64,000 bases of DNA from JAIRVZ01 sp031553755 (GTDB taxonomy: Bacteria > Bacteroidota > Bacteroidia > Bacteroidales > Azobacteroidaceae). Below, in pieces: positions 43,227 through 51,662 of this stretch. The position numbers were made by a program, and so were the translations under genes. Within the stretch, counting starts at the first letter, position 1; the number at the start of each line of letters is the position of its first letter. The notes under the pieces were generated by a model. The model was not told where the DNA came from. It worked only from the letters and a program-made list of their open reading frames with translations, and searched no databases. The stretch covers positions 1 to 64,000 of the forward strand of contig JAVBKZ010000008.1 of the NCBI GenBank assembly GCA_031553755.1, in the 5' to 3' direction.

Positions 43227-43234
43227 TAAATTTG
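43227..43234 (+). promoter_or_regulatory. -7 box of the repressor gene
   Basis: TAAATTTG six bases before the repressor ATG (43240), so the transcript would be leaderless or nearly so. No good -33 box lies at the usual distance, which suggests an activated or weak promoter. Confidence 0.45.
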
Positions 43235-43239
43235 TAATT

Positions 43240-43575
43240 ATGGATATCTCAAAAAACATCAGAGAAATCAGAAAAGAAAATGGTATAAATCAGCAAGTTA
43301 TAGCAGATGCTTTAAGTGTGGACGTGTCTGTTGTTAGCAACATCGAAAACGGAAAACGTGAGTTAAAGGTTGTGGAACTTGAGATTATCGCAAATGCCCT
43401 TAAGGTGGATATGTTGTATTTATTGACATATCCTCATGTTTATGTAAAAAAAGAAAGAACAGAACATCAAGAACCTATTGAAGCAATTTTACAAATAAAA
43501 CTTCAATCAGACAAAAAGGAACAGGTTCTAAAGCTTGTTTTTGGAGAAAATAATTTAGAAATATTGAATAAATAA
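43240..43575 (+). CDS. Lysogeny repressor (XRE family)
   Basis: A 111-aa protein. HTH NQQVIADALSVDVSVVSNIENGK (about 18-40) in an N-terminal Cro/C1 domain (1-65), then a short helical C-terminal region, shorter than classic CI oligomerisation domains and lacking the S24 protease fold. Divergent from the early operon with two operators between. Probably maintains lysogeny. Confidence 0.8.
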   Translation: MDISKNIREIRKENGINQQVIADALSVDVSVVSNIENGKRELKVVELEIIANALKVDMLYLLTYPHVYVKKERTEHQEPIEAILQIKLQSDKKEQVLKLVFGENNLEILNK

Positions 43576-43588
43576 AAATGTAAATATT

Positions 43589-43780
43589 ATGCAAAGAGAT
43601 GTATTATGGAAAGAAATTATTTTAACGCTTTTGTCAAACAAATATAAAGGAGAGGAAATCAACGCTATGTTGGTTTTTAAAATAGAAAGTGAAATGAACG
43701 AGATTTACAAAGAAGTGTACGAAAAGTACAGTGAAGAAAAAAGTACAAATAGTTCATTTGTCTCTCCCAGTTTTATTTAA
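43589..43780 (+). CDS. Small protein downstream of the repressor
   Basis: A 63-aa acidic helical protein (VFKIESEMNEIYKEVYEKYSEE). Thirteen bases after the repressor and the last gene before attR. May modulate the repressor. Function unknown. Confidence 0.55.
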   Translation: MQRDVLWKEIILTLLSNKYKGEEINAMLVFKIESEMNEIYKEVYEKYSEEKSTNSSFVSPSFI

Positions 43781-43781
43781 A

Positions 43782-43804
43782 TGTAGCCCGTTAGCATCCC
43801 GTTA
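43782..43804. repeat. Arm-type motif at the right end
   Basis: TGTAGCCCG (43782-43790) matches 882-890 exactly and the 842/871 repeats with one change. CCCGTTA is repeated at 43788 and 43798. Lies about 50 bases from the attR core. Confidence 0.5.
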
Positions 43805-43840
43805 AGATTATAATCTATTGAATTTTAGATATTAAGATTT

Positions 43841-43856
43841 TCCGCCAGGAACCTCT
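43841..43856. repeat. attR core
   Basis: TCCGCCAGGAACCTCT, identical to 723-738. Phage DNA ends here and chromosomal DNA resumes with the original tRNA-Cys terminator. Confidence 0.92.
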
Positions 43857-43861
43857 GGGAA

Positions 43862-43890
43862 GGGAAGTTAAGAAATTAGCTTCCCTTTTT
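43862..43890 (+). terminator. Original tRNA-Cys terminator, displaced by the prophage
   Basis: GGGAAGTTAA (43862-43871), GAAA tetraloop, TTAGCTTCCC (43876-43885; one G-T pair), then TTTTTT. In the uninfected chromosome it would lie directly behind the tRNA. Confidence 0.85.
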
Positions 43891-44345
43891 TCGTCAAACA
43901 GAAATACCTAAAAATAGACAATAAACGAATTGATTTTCAATAACTTACAGGTAGTAACTAAAGGATACAAATCAGTTAAACTGAAAAGTTCGAAAAAAGG
44001 AACGACCCACCTCTTCTGAAAAAAGTGTGCAAAAAGTGTGCATTGAAAAAGGCAAAGGCTCTGCCCACGTTCGGCCCTTAGTTTGCAGAATAAAAAAATA
44101 AGGACATGTTAAATTCTTATATTTGTTGTATGAATGTAAGGAATTAACAGACTACCGAAGGAGAACTAATTGCCCGGCAAAGTAAAACTTAAGCTACGCG
44201 TGTCGTTATAAGGATATGTTTCGTGCGTTATATGTGTCGTTACAAACGATTGTCTTATACGGTAGCGGTGGCAACGCTGCCGAACGCAGAGTGATTTTTT
44301 GAAGAAAAATTATTTTATAGTTGACGAGACTATTAGTTAGCATTA
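43891..44345. other. Long intergenic stretch right of attR
   Basis: About 450 bases without a convincing gene. It holds a direct repeat AAAAAGTGTGC (about 44024-44044), a TATATTTG box on the plus strand (44118-44125) without a matched upstream box, and a stem GGTAGCG-GTGGCAA-CGCTGCC (about 44261-44283). A plus-strand RNA from 44132 to about 44300 is possible but weakly supported. Confidence 0.35.
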
Positions 44346-44386
44346 AAAAAAAAGCCGGAAAGGAGCGATTCCAATCCGGCTTTTTT
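44345..44386. terminator. Bidirectional terminator after rpsO
   Basis: AAGCCGGA (44352-44359) pairs with TCCGGCTT (44375-44382), with an A-run before and a T-run after. Ends rpsO on the minus strand and could stop plus-strand transcripts from the prophage side. Confidence 0.8.
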
Positions 44387-44402
44387 CTTTCTTCTTTGGG
44401 GA

Positions 44403-44672
44403 TTACTTTCTGATTCCCAATTCTTTGATGATGGCGCGGTATCTCGCGATATCTCTATCTTTAAGATAATCGAGCAAACGACGACGTTTACCTACCAACA
44501 TTCTAAGAGATCTTTCTGTGCTATAATCTTTCTTATTTGACTTGAGGTGCTCAGTCAAATGCGAAATACGGTATGAAAACAATGCTATCTGTCCTTCTGA
44601 AGAACCGGTATCAGTGTTAGACTTTCCGTACTTTGCGAAGATTTCTTTCTTCTTTTCTGAATCTAAATACAT
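44403..44672 (-). CDS. rpsO: Ribosomal protein S15
   Basis: An 89-aa protein of standard length. GSSEGQIALFSYRISHLTEHLK and LRMLVGKRRRLLDYLK are diagnostic. Binds 16S rRNA early in 30S assembly. Followed by a strong terminator. Confidence 0.98.
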   Translation of the reverse strand: MYLDSEKKKEIFAKYGKSNTDTGSSEGQIALFSYRISHLTEHLKSNKKDYSTERSLRMLVGKRRRLLDYLKDRDIARYRAIIKELGIRK

Positions 44673-44785
44673 GATTTATGTAGTAATTAATTAAAATGAG
44701 CCGCAAAGGTAAAACTAATAATTGAGAATTGAAAATTGAAAGTTGAAATTTTTAGATTTCAATATGAAACAATCAATTATCAAGC

Positions 44786-45766
44786 CTAAATCGAAAGAAT
44801 TCTCAAAGTATTGAGTAACTCTCTGTTGATTGGTTTTTCTTCTTTTATCGCTTTTGAAAACGGAACGTAAACGATTTTATCATTCTGGATACCGACCATT
44901 ACGTTGCGTTGATCGTCTAATAGCGCGTCAATGGCAGCTCCACCCATCCTGCTTGCCAAAATCCGGTCGGAAGCTGTTGGGGATCCGCCACGTTGAATAT
45001 GTCCGAGTATAGTAACGCGAACATCATATTGCGGATATTCTTTTTTTACACGTTCTGACATTCCCATTGCTCCTCCTGTGATATCGCTTTCGGCAACCAA
45101 TACAATACTGCTATTTTTAGATTTTCTAAATCCGTTCTTTATTAATTCTTCCAATTGATCGACTTCCGTAAAAATTTCAGGGATAATCGCGGCTTCCGCT
45201 CCCGAAGCAATCGCTCCGTTCAAGGCGAGGAATCCGGCGTTGCGTCCCATCACTTCGATAAAAAACAATCGTTCGTGTGATGTTGCCGTATCCCTGATTT
45301 TATCGACAGCTTCCATGATTGTATTTAAAGCGGTGTCGTATCCGATTGTAGTGTCAGTTCCGAAAAGATCATTGTCGATCGTACCCGGAAGTCCAACGAT
45401 AGGAACATCAAATTCCTGCGCGAAAATCCTCGCCCCGGTTAAAGATCCATCGCCTCCTATAATCACCAAGGCATCGATTCCAGCTTCTTTCATATTGTCG
45501 TAAGCTGTTTTACGACCTTCAGAAGTCATAAATTCGGCACAACGGGCGGTTTTAAGAATTGTTCCGCCTTGTTGGATAATATTACTTACGTTATTTGTTT
45601 TGAAAGGAATAATTTCTTTTGTGATGAGGCCTTTATATCCCCTATAAATGCCTTTAACTTCAAACCCATTATAAATCGCAGCCCTGGTTACTGCCCTGAT
45701 AGCCGCGTTCATACCCGGTGCATCGCCTCCTGAAGTAAGGATTCCAATGCTTTTAATATTTACCAT
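44786..45766 (-). CDS. pfkA: ATP-dependent 6-phosphofructokinase
   Basis: A 326-aa glycolytic enzyme converting fructose 6-phosphate to the 1,6-bisphosphate. ATP-binding GGDAPGMNA and GGDGSLTGA, catalytic PGTIDND, and substrate residues in EVMGRNAGFLA are all intact. The GGDGS form indicates ATP rather than pyrophosphate use. It lies between ispH/cmk and rpsO. Confidence 0.97.
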   Translation of the reverse strand: MVNIKSIGILTSGGDAPGMNAAIRAVTRAAIYNGFEVKGIYRGYKGLITKEIIPFKTNNVSNIIQQGGTILKTARCAEFMTSEGRKTAYDNMKEAGIDALVIIGGDGSLTGARIFAQEFDVPIVGLPGTIDNDLFGTDTTIGYDTALNTIMEAVDKIRDTATSHERLFFIEVMGRNAGFLALNGAIASGAEAAIIPEIFTEVDQLEELIKNGFRKSKNSSIVLVAESDITGGAMGMSERVKKEYPQYDVRVTILGHIQRGGSPTASDRILASRMGGAAIDALLDDQRNVMVGIQNDKIVYVPFSKAIKEEKPINRELLNTLRILSI

Positions 45767-45831
45767 AATTTTGCCTTAATTAAAAACCGCCATAAAGGTA
45801 TGTATAAATTTAAGAAAATAATTAGCTTTAA

Positions 45832-45869
45832 CAAAAAAAAGACCGTCTTAACTTTTTATTGTCAGACGG
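45832..45869 (-). terminator. Terminator after the type IX tail fragment
   Basis: On the minus strand CCGTCT (45869-45864 region) pairs with AGACGG (45848-45843), followed by TCTTTTTTT. It lies 36 bases after the fragment's stop. Confidence 0.65.
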
Positions 45870-45904
45870 ACTTTCATTCATTTTCAATAATTCATTTTAA
45901 GATT

Positions 45905-46054
45905 TTATTTCTTGAGGAATTTCTTGATAAACACATTATCATCCGTTTCTATACGGATCATATATGTACCGGAAGACAAGCGATTGGATAAAATCAGCAA
46001 CATAAAATGAAAACAATACTCATCTGTTTCCGTATGTTGCAAACGGATACTCAT
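45905..46054 (-). pseudogene. Remnant of a type IX secretion C-terminal domain
   Basis: A 49-aa frame whose last 24 residues, LSSGTYMIRIETDDNVFIKK plus FLKK, are the hallmark end of Por/T9SS type A sorting domains. The first half does not resemble a CTD. The rest of the substrate gene is missing, but its own terminator remains. It shows that the lineage secretes proteins by the type IX system. Confidence 0.65.
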
Positions 46055-46073
46055 ATAAATAAATTTTGATAAG

Positions 46074-46940
46074 TTACTTCAAACCTGAATATCCAAGAAC
46101 AAAATCCGCGACAGATTCCATCAACCATTTGGGTGTAGATGTGGCTCCACAAACACCTACAGAGTTGATATTTTTGAGCCATTGGATATTTATTTCCTGG
46201 GGATCGGAAATTAAATAGGTATTCGGGTTGGCTTTTTTGCATTCTTCATACAGCACTTTTCCATTGGAACTTTTTTTACCGGCAACAAAAAGAATGAGGT
46301 CATGTTTTCCGGCAAATATTTTTATTTGAGGCATTCGGTTGGCTACCTGCCTACAAATTGTGTCGAAATAATGAAATGTAACTCCCTGGTGTATTTTATG
46401 TTTGATTGATTCTACAATTTTTTCGAAATTATCAAGCGACATAGTTGTCTGTGAAAACAAACAAATATCTTTTTGATAATCTAATTTGTCTAAATCTTCT
46501 ATTTTTTCGATGACAATGGCTTTTCCTTCGGTTTGTCCTACCAAGCCATTTACTTCAGCATGTCCGATTTTCCCGTATATTACGATTTGCATTTTTTCGG
46601 GATCGGAGGTTGAATATTCTTTGAAAATTTTCTTTTGCAATTGTAATACTACCGGACAAGTGGCATCGATGATTTTTATGTTGTTGTTTCGGGCAATGAT
46701 ATATGTTGAAGGAGGTTCTCCATGCGCCCTCAGAAGCACTTTGGCTGATTTTAGTTGTTCTAAATCTTCGTGATTAATTGTTTTTAATCCTTTATTTTTC
46801 AACCGTTCGACTTCCTGGCTATTATGAACGATATCTCCAAGGCAAAAAAGTTCACCGCCTTGCAATTCTTCTTCGGCGTGTTTTATCGCGTTGACAACAC
46901 CAAAGCAAAATCCGGAATCTTTATCTATTTCGACAATCAT
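46074..46940 (-). CDS. ispH: 4-hydroxy-3-methylbut-2-enyl diphosphate reductase
   Basis: About 288 aa starting at 46940 (MIVEIDKDSGFCFGV); a start 18 bases earlier is possible. It is the last enzyme of the MEP isoprenoid pathway. Three iron-sulfur cysteines lie in GFCFGV, DATCPVV and FDTICRQV, and the family motifs RAHGEPP and VGVCGATSTPKWL are present. Same strand as cmk, separated by a palindromic repeat element. Confidence 0.96.
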   Translation of the reverse strand: MIVEIDKDSGFCFGVVNAIKHAEEELQGGELFCLGDIVHNSQEVERLKNKGLKTINHEDLEQLKSAKVLLRAHGEPPSTYIIARNNNIKIIDATCPVVLQLQKKIFKEYSTSDPEKMQIVIYGKIGHAEVNGLVGQTEGKAIVIEKIEDLDKLDYQKDICLFSQTTMSLDNFEKIVESIKHKIHQGVTFHYFDTICRQVANRMPQIKIFAGKHDLILFVAGKKSSNGKVLYEECKKANPNTYLISDPQEINIQWLKNINSVGVCGATSTPKWLMESVADFVLGYSGLK

Positions 46941-46970
46941 TCTTTGTTTTAGTTCCAATAAATAGAATAT

Positions 46971-47127
46971 TATTTAACCACATAAGACACATAAGATTTT
47001 AGATAAAAGAACAAAGACTGAAAGACTAGTCTTAAGGTCTTTTAATCTAAATCTATCTTCTTTGTTCTATAAATCTTTATTCTCATAATAATTTCTATGT
47101 GTTCTATCTGCCTTATGTGGTTAAATA
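46971..47127. repeat. Palindromic MITE-like element between ispH and cmk
   Basis: TATTTAACCACATAAG (46971-46986) and CTTATGTGGTTAAATA (47112-47127) are perfect 16-bp terminal inverted repeats. Inside, AGAACAAAGA (47008-47017) pairs with TCTTTGTTCT (47059-47068). The right end overlaps the cmk stop codon. The accompanying ACACATAAG/TATGTGTTC units are typical of dispersed repeats in Bacteroidota. Confidence 0.75.
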
Positions 47128-47810
47128 ATTCGTAATTCGTAATTCTTCAAAAGCCATTCGTTTTGTTCTTCTATCGTAATGTCCGAATTATCAAGGACGA
47201 GGGCGTCATCGGCTTTTCGTAGCGGACTTTCGGCTCTTGTCGAATCTATCAAATCCCTTTTTTCTATATTTTTTAGAACTTCTTCAAAATCAGCTTTTTC
47301 GCCTTTGAGTATTAATTCGTCTAGCCTACGTTGAGCACGAACTTCAGGACGAGCGGTTACAAATATTTTCAACTCGGCATTGGGAAAAACTACAGTGCCA
47401 ATATCACGTCCGTCCATAACGACACTTCCCTCCTGCCCCATTTTTTGTTGCTGCGCGACCATTGCTTGCCTTACAAATCCAATAGCGCTTACCGGACTTA
47501 CCTTTTCCGCTACTTCCATTGTACGGATTTGTTTTTCAACATTTTCTCCATTCAGAAATGTTTCCGAACGTCCGGTTTCGGGATTAAATTGAAAATCGAT
47601 CTTTATGCCGGGCATCGCTTTTTTTAACACCTCTTCATCTAATTTTTCATCGTTGAAAAATCCTTGACGAATGGAATGTAATGTAACTGCCCTGTACATG
47701 GCTCCGGTATCAATATACCGATAACCGATTTTTTTAGCTAAATCTTTAGCCATTGTACTCTTTCCGCATGAAGAATGTCCGTCGATAGCTATTATTATTT
47801 TTTTCATCAT
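47121..47810 (-). CDS. cmk: Cytidylate kinase
   Basis: A 229-aa enzyme phosphorylating CMP/dCMP. P-loop IDGHSSCGKSTMAKDLA (about 8-24), GYRYIDTGAMYRAV, and the DGRDIGTVVFPNA loop are diagnostic. Full length. Upstream of ispH on the same strand, an arrangement common in Bacteroidales. Confidence 0.97.
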   Translation of the reverse strand: MMKKIIIAIDGHSSCGKSTMAKDLAKKIGYRYIDTGAMYRAVTLHSIRQGFFNDEKLDEEVLKKAMPGIKIDFQFNPETGRSETFLNGENVEKQIRTMEVAEKVSPVSAIGFVRQAMVAQQQKMGQEGSVVMDGRDIGTVVFPNAELKIFVTARPEVRAQRRLDELILKGEKADFEEVLKNIEKRDLIDSTRAESPLRKADDALVLDNSDITIEEQNEWLLKNYELRII

Positions 47811-47822
47811 TTTGATTTAATT

Positions 47823-48016
47823 ATGCCCGTAGAGCATCCTGTATTGTAGAAAATTATTTATTACACCCAATATTTCCAACCTCATAGAGGTTGCATTGTT
47901 ATCATGGATAAACATTTTCACTAACGAGTATAACCTCTACGAGGTTAAAAAATGTACTGTCTATTTTGATCCAATTGCTACTACTACTACTACAATAGTA
48001 CATGCTCTACGAGCAT
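47823..48016. repeat. Element with nested CTC-N3-GAG palindromes
   Basis: Outer ends: ATGCCCGTAGAGCAT (47823-47837, one mismatch in the arms) and ATGCTCTACGAGCAT (48002-48016). Inner: AACCTCATAGAGGTT (47879-47893) and AACCTCTACGAGGTT (47932-47946). Also a CTA microsatellite (47978-47993). Looks like a non-autonomous or REP-type element. It fills the first half of the gap between cmk and clpC. Confidence 0.6.
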
Positions 48017-48099
48017 AAAAATGAAACAAAATAATACTGCCATATCTCATTCTACAATAATCACTACGCTTGACCAGCAATCTACCGCGATTACCAGAA

Positions 48100-48126
48100 G
48101 ATCCTGATTCAAGTTCAGGATGACAG
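48100..48126. repeat. REP-like hairpin upstream of clpC's end
   Basis: TCCTGA-TTCAAGT-TCAGGA (48102-48120) followed by TGACAG. Short palindromes of this type are widespread in intergenic DNA. Nothing else was recognised in 48017-48194. Confidence 0.5.
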
Positions 48127-48194
48127 ATTTTTCAAACACTATCGGGGATAAAAAGTCCAGCGTAAGCTACTCGTAACTTGTCTACTTGAGTTAA

Positions 48195-50741
48195 CTAATT
48201 ATTTACAACTTCTCCGTTTCTTTCGACTTGAGTAATGATTTTCTGATTTTCAGCATCAAAATCGACCATAATAGAATCACCTTCTACAACACTCGCTTTG
48301 ATAATCATTTCTGCCAATTCGTCTTCCAAATATTTTTGGATTGCTCTCTTTAGCGGACGTGCTCCGAATTGAACGTCATAACCTTTAGACGCAATAAATT
48401 CTTTTGCTTTGTCTGTTATCGTGAGTTTGTATCCTAAGTTTTCCACACGTTTATAGAAACCTTTCAATTCCAAATCTATAATTTTATAAATAGCATCTTT
48501 ATCCAATTGGTCGAACATTACAATATCATCGACACGATTCAGGAATTCGGGAGCAAAAGCCCTGTTCAACGCTTTTTGTATCACGCCGCGAGAAAATTCT
48601 TTATCATCTGAATCGGTAGAAGTTCCGGATGTGAATCCGATACCTTTCCCAAAATCTTTCAATTGGCGCGTACCTACGTTGGATGTCATGATTAACAATG
48701 TATTTTTGAAATCAATCCTTCGTCCCAAACTATCGGTTAGGCGCCCTTCGTCTAAAACCTGAAGTAACAAGTTAAATACATCGGGATGAGCTTTTTCTAT
48801 TTCATCCAATAACACGACGGAATACGGTTTACGTCTTACTTTTTCGGTCAATTGTCCGCCTTCTTCATAGCCAACGTATCCCGGAGGTGCTCCAATCAAT
48901 CTGGAAACAGTGAATTTTTCCATGTATTCACTCATATCAATCCGGATAAGCGTATCGGCAGAATCAAATAAGAATTCGGCCAACATCTTCGCCAAGTGGG
49001 TTTTTCCAACTCCGGTAGGCCCCAGGAACATGAATGTTCCGATCGGTTTATTGGGGTCTTTCAATCCGATACGATTGCGTTGAATCGCTTTTACTATCTT
49101 ATCGACGGCTTCGTCCTGACCGATTACTTTTGCTTTTAGTTGTTCTTTCATTTCCAACAACTTCTGGTTTTCGGCCTTAGCAATACGTTGCACCGGAACT
49201 CCTGACATCATGGCAACTACTTCCGCTACTTTTTCTTCATCAACTATTTCGCGGTTTTGTTGCAATTCTTCTTCCCAACGTGCTTTGGCCGCTTCAAGTT
49301 GAAGAATCAATTGCCTTTCTTTATCTCTAAAACTTGCCGCTAATTCGAAATTTTGAGATTTAACAGCTTGTAGTTTAGATTGTTTAGTTTCTTCTATTGA
49401 AGTTTCTATCTCTTCAATGCTTTTCGGGACAACAATGTTTGAAATATGTACACGGGAACCCGATTCATCCAATGCGTCAATCGCTTTATCCGGGAAATTG
49501 CGGTCGCTGATATATCGCTCTGTCAATTTGACACAGGCGTCTAAAGCTTCCGGCGTATATGTCACGTTGTGATGATCCTCGTATTTTGGTTTGATATTTT
49601 GTAATATTTGTAATGTTTCTTCGGCCGTAGTCGGATCTACCATTACTTTTTGGAAACGGCGTTCCAGTGCCCCGTCTTTTTCGATATTTTTTCGATATTC
49701 ATCAAGCGTAGTTGCTCCGATACATTGTATTTCTCCTCTCGACAAAGCGGGTTTCAACATATTGGCAGCATCCATCGATCCGGTAGCTCCTCCCGCTCCG
49801 ACAATCGTATGAATTTCATCTATAAAAAGGATGATGTTCGGATTTTTAGATAATTCGTTCAAGATGGCCTTGATACGTTCTTCAAATTGTCCACGGTATT
49901 TTGTTCCGGCAACAATCGAAGCCATATCCAGGTTAATAACTCTTTTATCGAACAATACGCGTGATACTTTCCGTTGAACAATTCTGAGAGCTAAACCTTC
50001 TACGATAGCAGATTTACCAACTCCGGGTTCTCCGATCAAGACGGGATTATTTTTCTTCCTGCGACTCAAAATTTGGGCTAAACGTTCGATTTCACGTTCT
50101 CTACCGACAATCGGGTCTAAACGATTTTCTTCCGCGGCTCGGGTCATATCCATTCCAAAGCTATCTATAACGGGAGTGTCACTGTTTTTTTGTCCCGGAG
50201 CATTACTTTTAGGCGTATCTTTCTTCTGCGAAAAGTTATCATCGTCTTCATCATCTCCATCATCAGTAAATCCGGCTCCATATTTGGGCAAATCACTATA
50301 TGAGTCATCTTTTCCTTGTTCAGAAACGAATTCATACACTTTATCATAATCTATATTATGATTTTTAAGAATTTCCGTAGCCAAAAAATTTTCATTTTTC
50401 AGAATGGCTAATAGTAAATGTTCTGAATCGGTTTTTTCCGATTTTAATCTCATAGATTCAAGCATACTGACACGCAATATTTTTTCTACATTCTTGTCGA
50501 TTATCAACTGTCCTTCAATCGTGATGGAAGAGTCTTCAAACAGTTCTTTATCAAGGTCTAACTTAACATCAAACGGATCAACACCCAATGCATATATGAT
50601 AGAGGTCGCAGTACAATATTCACTTCTTAATATACCTAAAAGAATATGCTCAACACCTACATAATTATTATGTAAACGACCGGCTTCTTCTTTTCCGAAA
50701 TTGATAATTTCTTTTACATTATCAGAAAAATTTTTTTCCAT
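48195..50741 (-). CDS. clpC: ClpC-type ATP-dependent unfoldase
   Basis: About 848 aa starting at 50741 (MEKNFSDNVKEI). Clp_N repeats (about 1-145), AAA-1 with GEPGVGKSAIVEGLA, a middle region with a UVR-like motif (LAASFRDKERQLILQLE), AAA-2 with GPTGVGKTHLAKMLAE, and a C-terminal D2-small domain. The short middle domain with UVR places it in ClpC rather than ClpB. Feeds proteins to ClpP. Confidence 0.93.
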   Translation of the reverse strand: MEKNFSDNVKEIINFGKEEAGRLHNNYVGVEHILLGILRSEYCTATSIIYALGVDPFDVKLDLDKELFEDSSITIEGQLIIDKNVEKILRVSMLESMRLKSEKTDSEHLLLAILKNENFLATEILKNHNIDYDKVYEFVSEQGKDDSYSDLPKYGAGFTDDGDDEDDDNFSQKKDTPKSNAPGQKNSDTPVIDSFGMDMTRAAEENRLDPIVGREREIERLAQILSRRKKNNPVLIGEPGVGKSAIVEGLALRIVQRKVSRVLFDKRVINLDMASIVAGTKYRGQFEERIKAILNELSKNPNIILFIDEIHTIVGAGGATGSMDAANMLKPALSRGEIQCIGATTLDEYRKNIEKDGALERRFQKVMVDPTTAEETLQILQNIKPKYEDHHNVTYTPEALDACVKLTERYISDRNFPDKAIDALDESGSRVHISNIVVPKSIEEIETSIEETKQSKLQAVKSQNFELAASFRDKERQLILQLEAAKARWEEELQQNREIVDEEKVAEVVAMMSGVPVQRIAKAENQKLLEMKEQLKAKVIGQDEAVDKIVKAIQRNRIGLKDPNKPIGTFMFLGPTGVGKTHLAKMLAEFLFDSADTLIRIDMSEYMEKFTVSRLIGAPPGYVGYEEGGQLTEKVRRKPYSVVLLDEIEKAHPDVFNLLLQVLDEGRLTDSLGRRIDFKNTLLIMTSNVGTRQLKDFGKGIGFTSGTSTDSDDKEFSRGVIQKALNRAFAPEFLNRVDDIVMFDQLDKDAIYKIIDLELKGFYKRVENLGYKLTITDKAKEFIASKGYDVQFGARPLKRAIQKYLEDELAEMIIKASVVEGDSIMVDFDAENQKIITQVERNGEVVNN

Positions 50742-50810
50742 TTTTGGACTATATGGTTTATAAAACAATTAAGAAATATATTTAACAAATCTGTCAAATT
50801 ACATGCCAAA

Positions 50811-51662
50811 CTACTTACTTTTTTCGGCCAAATGAACTTTCATTTGCGGGAAAGGGATTTCGATATTTTCTTTTCCGAATACTTTATAAATTTTTTCGTT
50901 CAAATCGAAATAAACATCCCAATAATCTTCTTTTAAGGTCCAACACCTAATAACAACATCTACCGAACTTGTGTTTAATTTATTTACGGCTACGAGAGGA
51001 GATGGTTCTTTCAGGATACGTTTATCGTCCTGTAATAATTTTTCGATACAGCTTTTTGATTTGTCGAAATCTTCTCCGTATGCAATTCCAACAATCCATT
51101 CAATTCTCCGGTTCACCTGATTGGAATAATTCATGATAATTCCGGTAGACAATCCTCCGTTCGGAATAAAAATGGTACGGTTATCCGGAGTTGTCAGTAC
51201 TGTATTAAATATTTGTATCTCTTTTACTGTTCCAGATTGTCCTTGCGCTTCGATATAATCCCCTACTCTATAAGGTTTGAATAATAAAATCATGACTCCT
51301 CCCGCAAAATTTTGCAAAGTTCCACTCAGAGCCAAACCTATAGCGACACCGGCGGATGCCAAAATGGCAACAAAAGAACTGCTGTTTATACCTAAAACAT
51401 TAACTATAATCAGGATTAAAACAGCATAAAGGGAAATACTTACCAAACTTCTTAAAAACGATTCAACAGATGGGTCTGTCTCTTTTTTCTTTAATATTTT
51501 GTGTAAAAGAGAATTCAGATATGAAATTATTTTTTTTCCTATAAAATAGATAACAATACAAGCCAAAAGTTTCAAACCGAATTTTACACCCGCGTCAATC
51601 AACAATCTTATCGCGTCATGAACAGATATACTACCGATACTCAAGCTATCCCATTTTTCCAT
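50811..51662 (-). CDS. mscS: Small-conductance mechanosensitive channel (MscS family)
   Basis: About 283 aa from the ATG at 51662. Three membrane segments: FGLKLLACIVIYFIGKKII; VSISLYAVLILIIVNVLGI; and a pore helix with FVAILASAGVAIGLALSGTLQN. The Gly/Ala-packed pore helix is the MscS signature. A beta domain with PYRVGDYIEAQGQSGTV and a cytoplasmic C-terminal vestibule follow. Relieves hypo-osmotic shock. Confidence 0.93.
   Translation of the reverse strand: MEKWDSLSIGSISVHDAIRLLIDAGVKFGLKLLACIVIYFIGKKIISYLNSLLHKILKKKETDPSVESFLRSLVSISLYAVLILIIVNVLGINSSSFVAILASAGVAIGLALSGTLQNFAGGVMILLFKPYRVGDYIEAQGQSGTVKEIQIFNTVLTTPDNRTIFIPNGGLSTGIIMNYSNQVNRRIEWIVGIAYGEDFDKSKSCIEKLLQDDKRILKEPSPLVAVNKLNTSSVDVVIRCWTLKEDYWDVYFDLNEKIYKVFGKENIEIPFPQMKVHLAEKSK

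Larger units (their letters stand above)
739..43856. mobile_element. Intact-looking tailed-phage prophage in tRNA-Cys
   Basis: The element is bounded by 16-bp direct repeats (723-738 and 43841-43856). It carries integrase, repressor/Cro switch, primase-helicase, terminase subunits, portal, protease, capsid, tape measure, tail fibre, holin and endolysin. No late gene is visibly broken. Its two ends carry related arm-type motifs (TGTAGMCCG at 842, 871, 882 and 43782). A long tape measure (1383 aa) with no sheath gene recognised suggests a siphovirus-like long non-contractile tail, but this is inference. Excision would restore tRNA-Cys joined to its own terminator at 43862. Confidence 0.93.

Noticed and set aside
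44160..44310. Small gene or riboswitch right of attR
   Set aside because: A 28-codon frame and one stem are present, but there is no complete promoter, conserved element or terminator clearly belonging to it.
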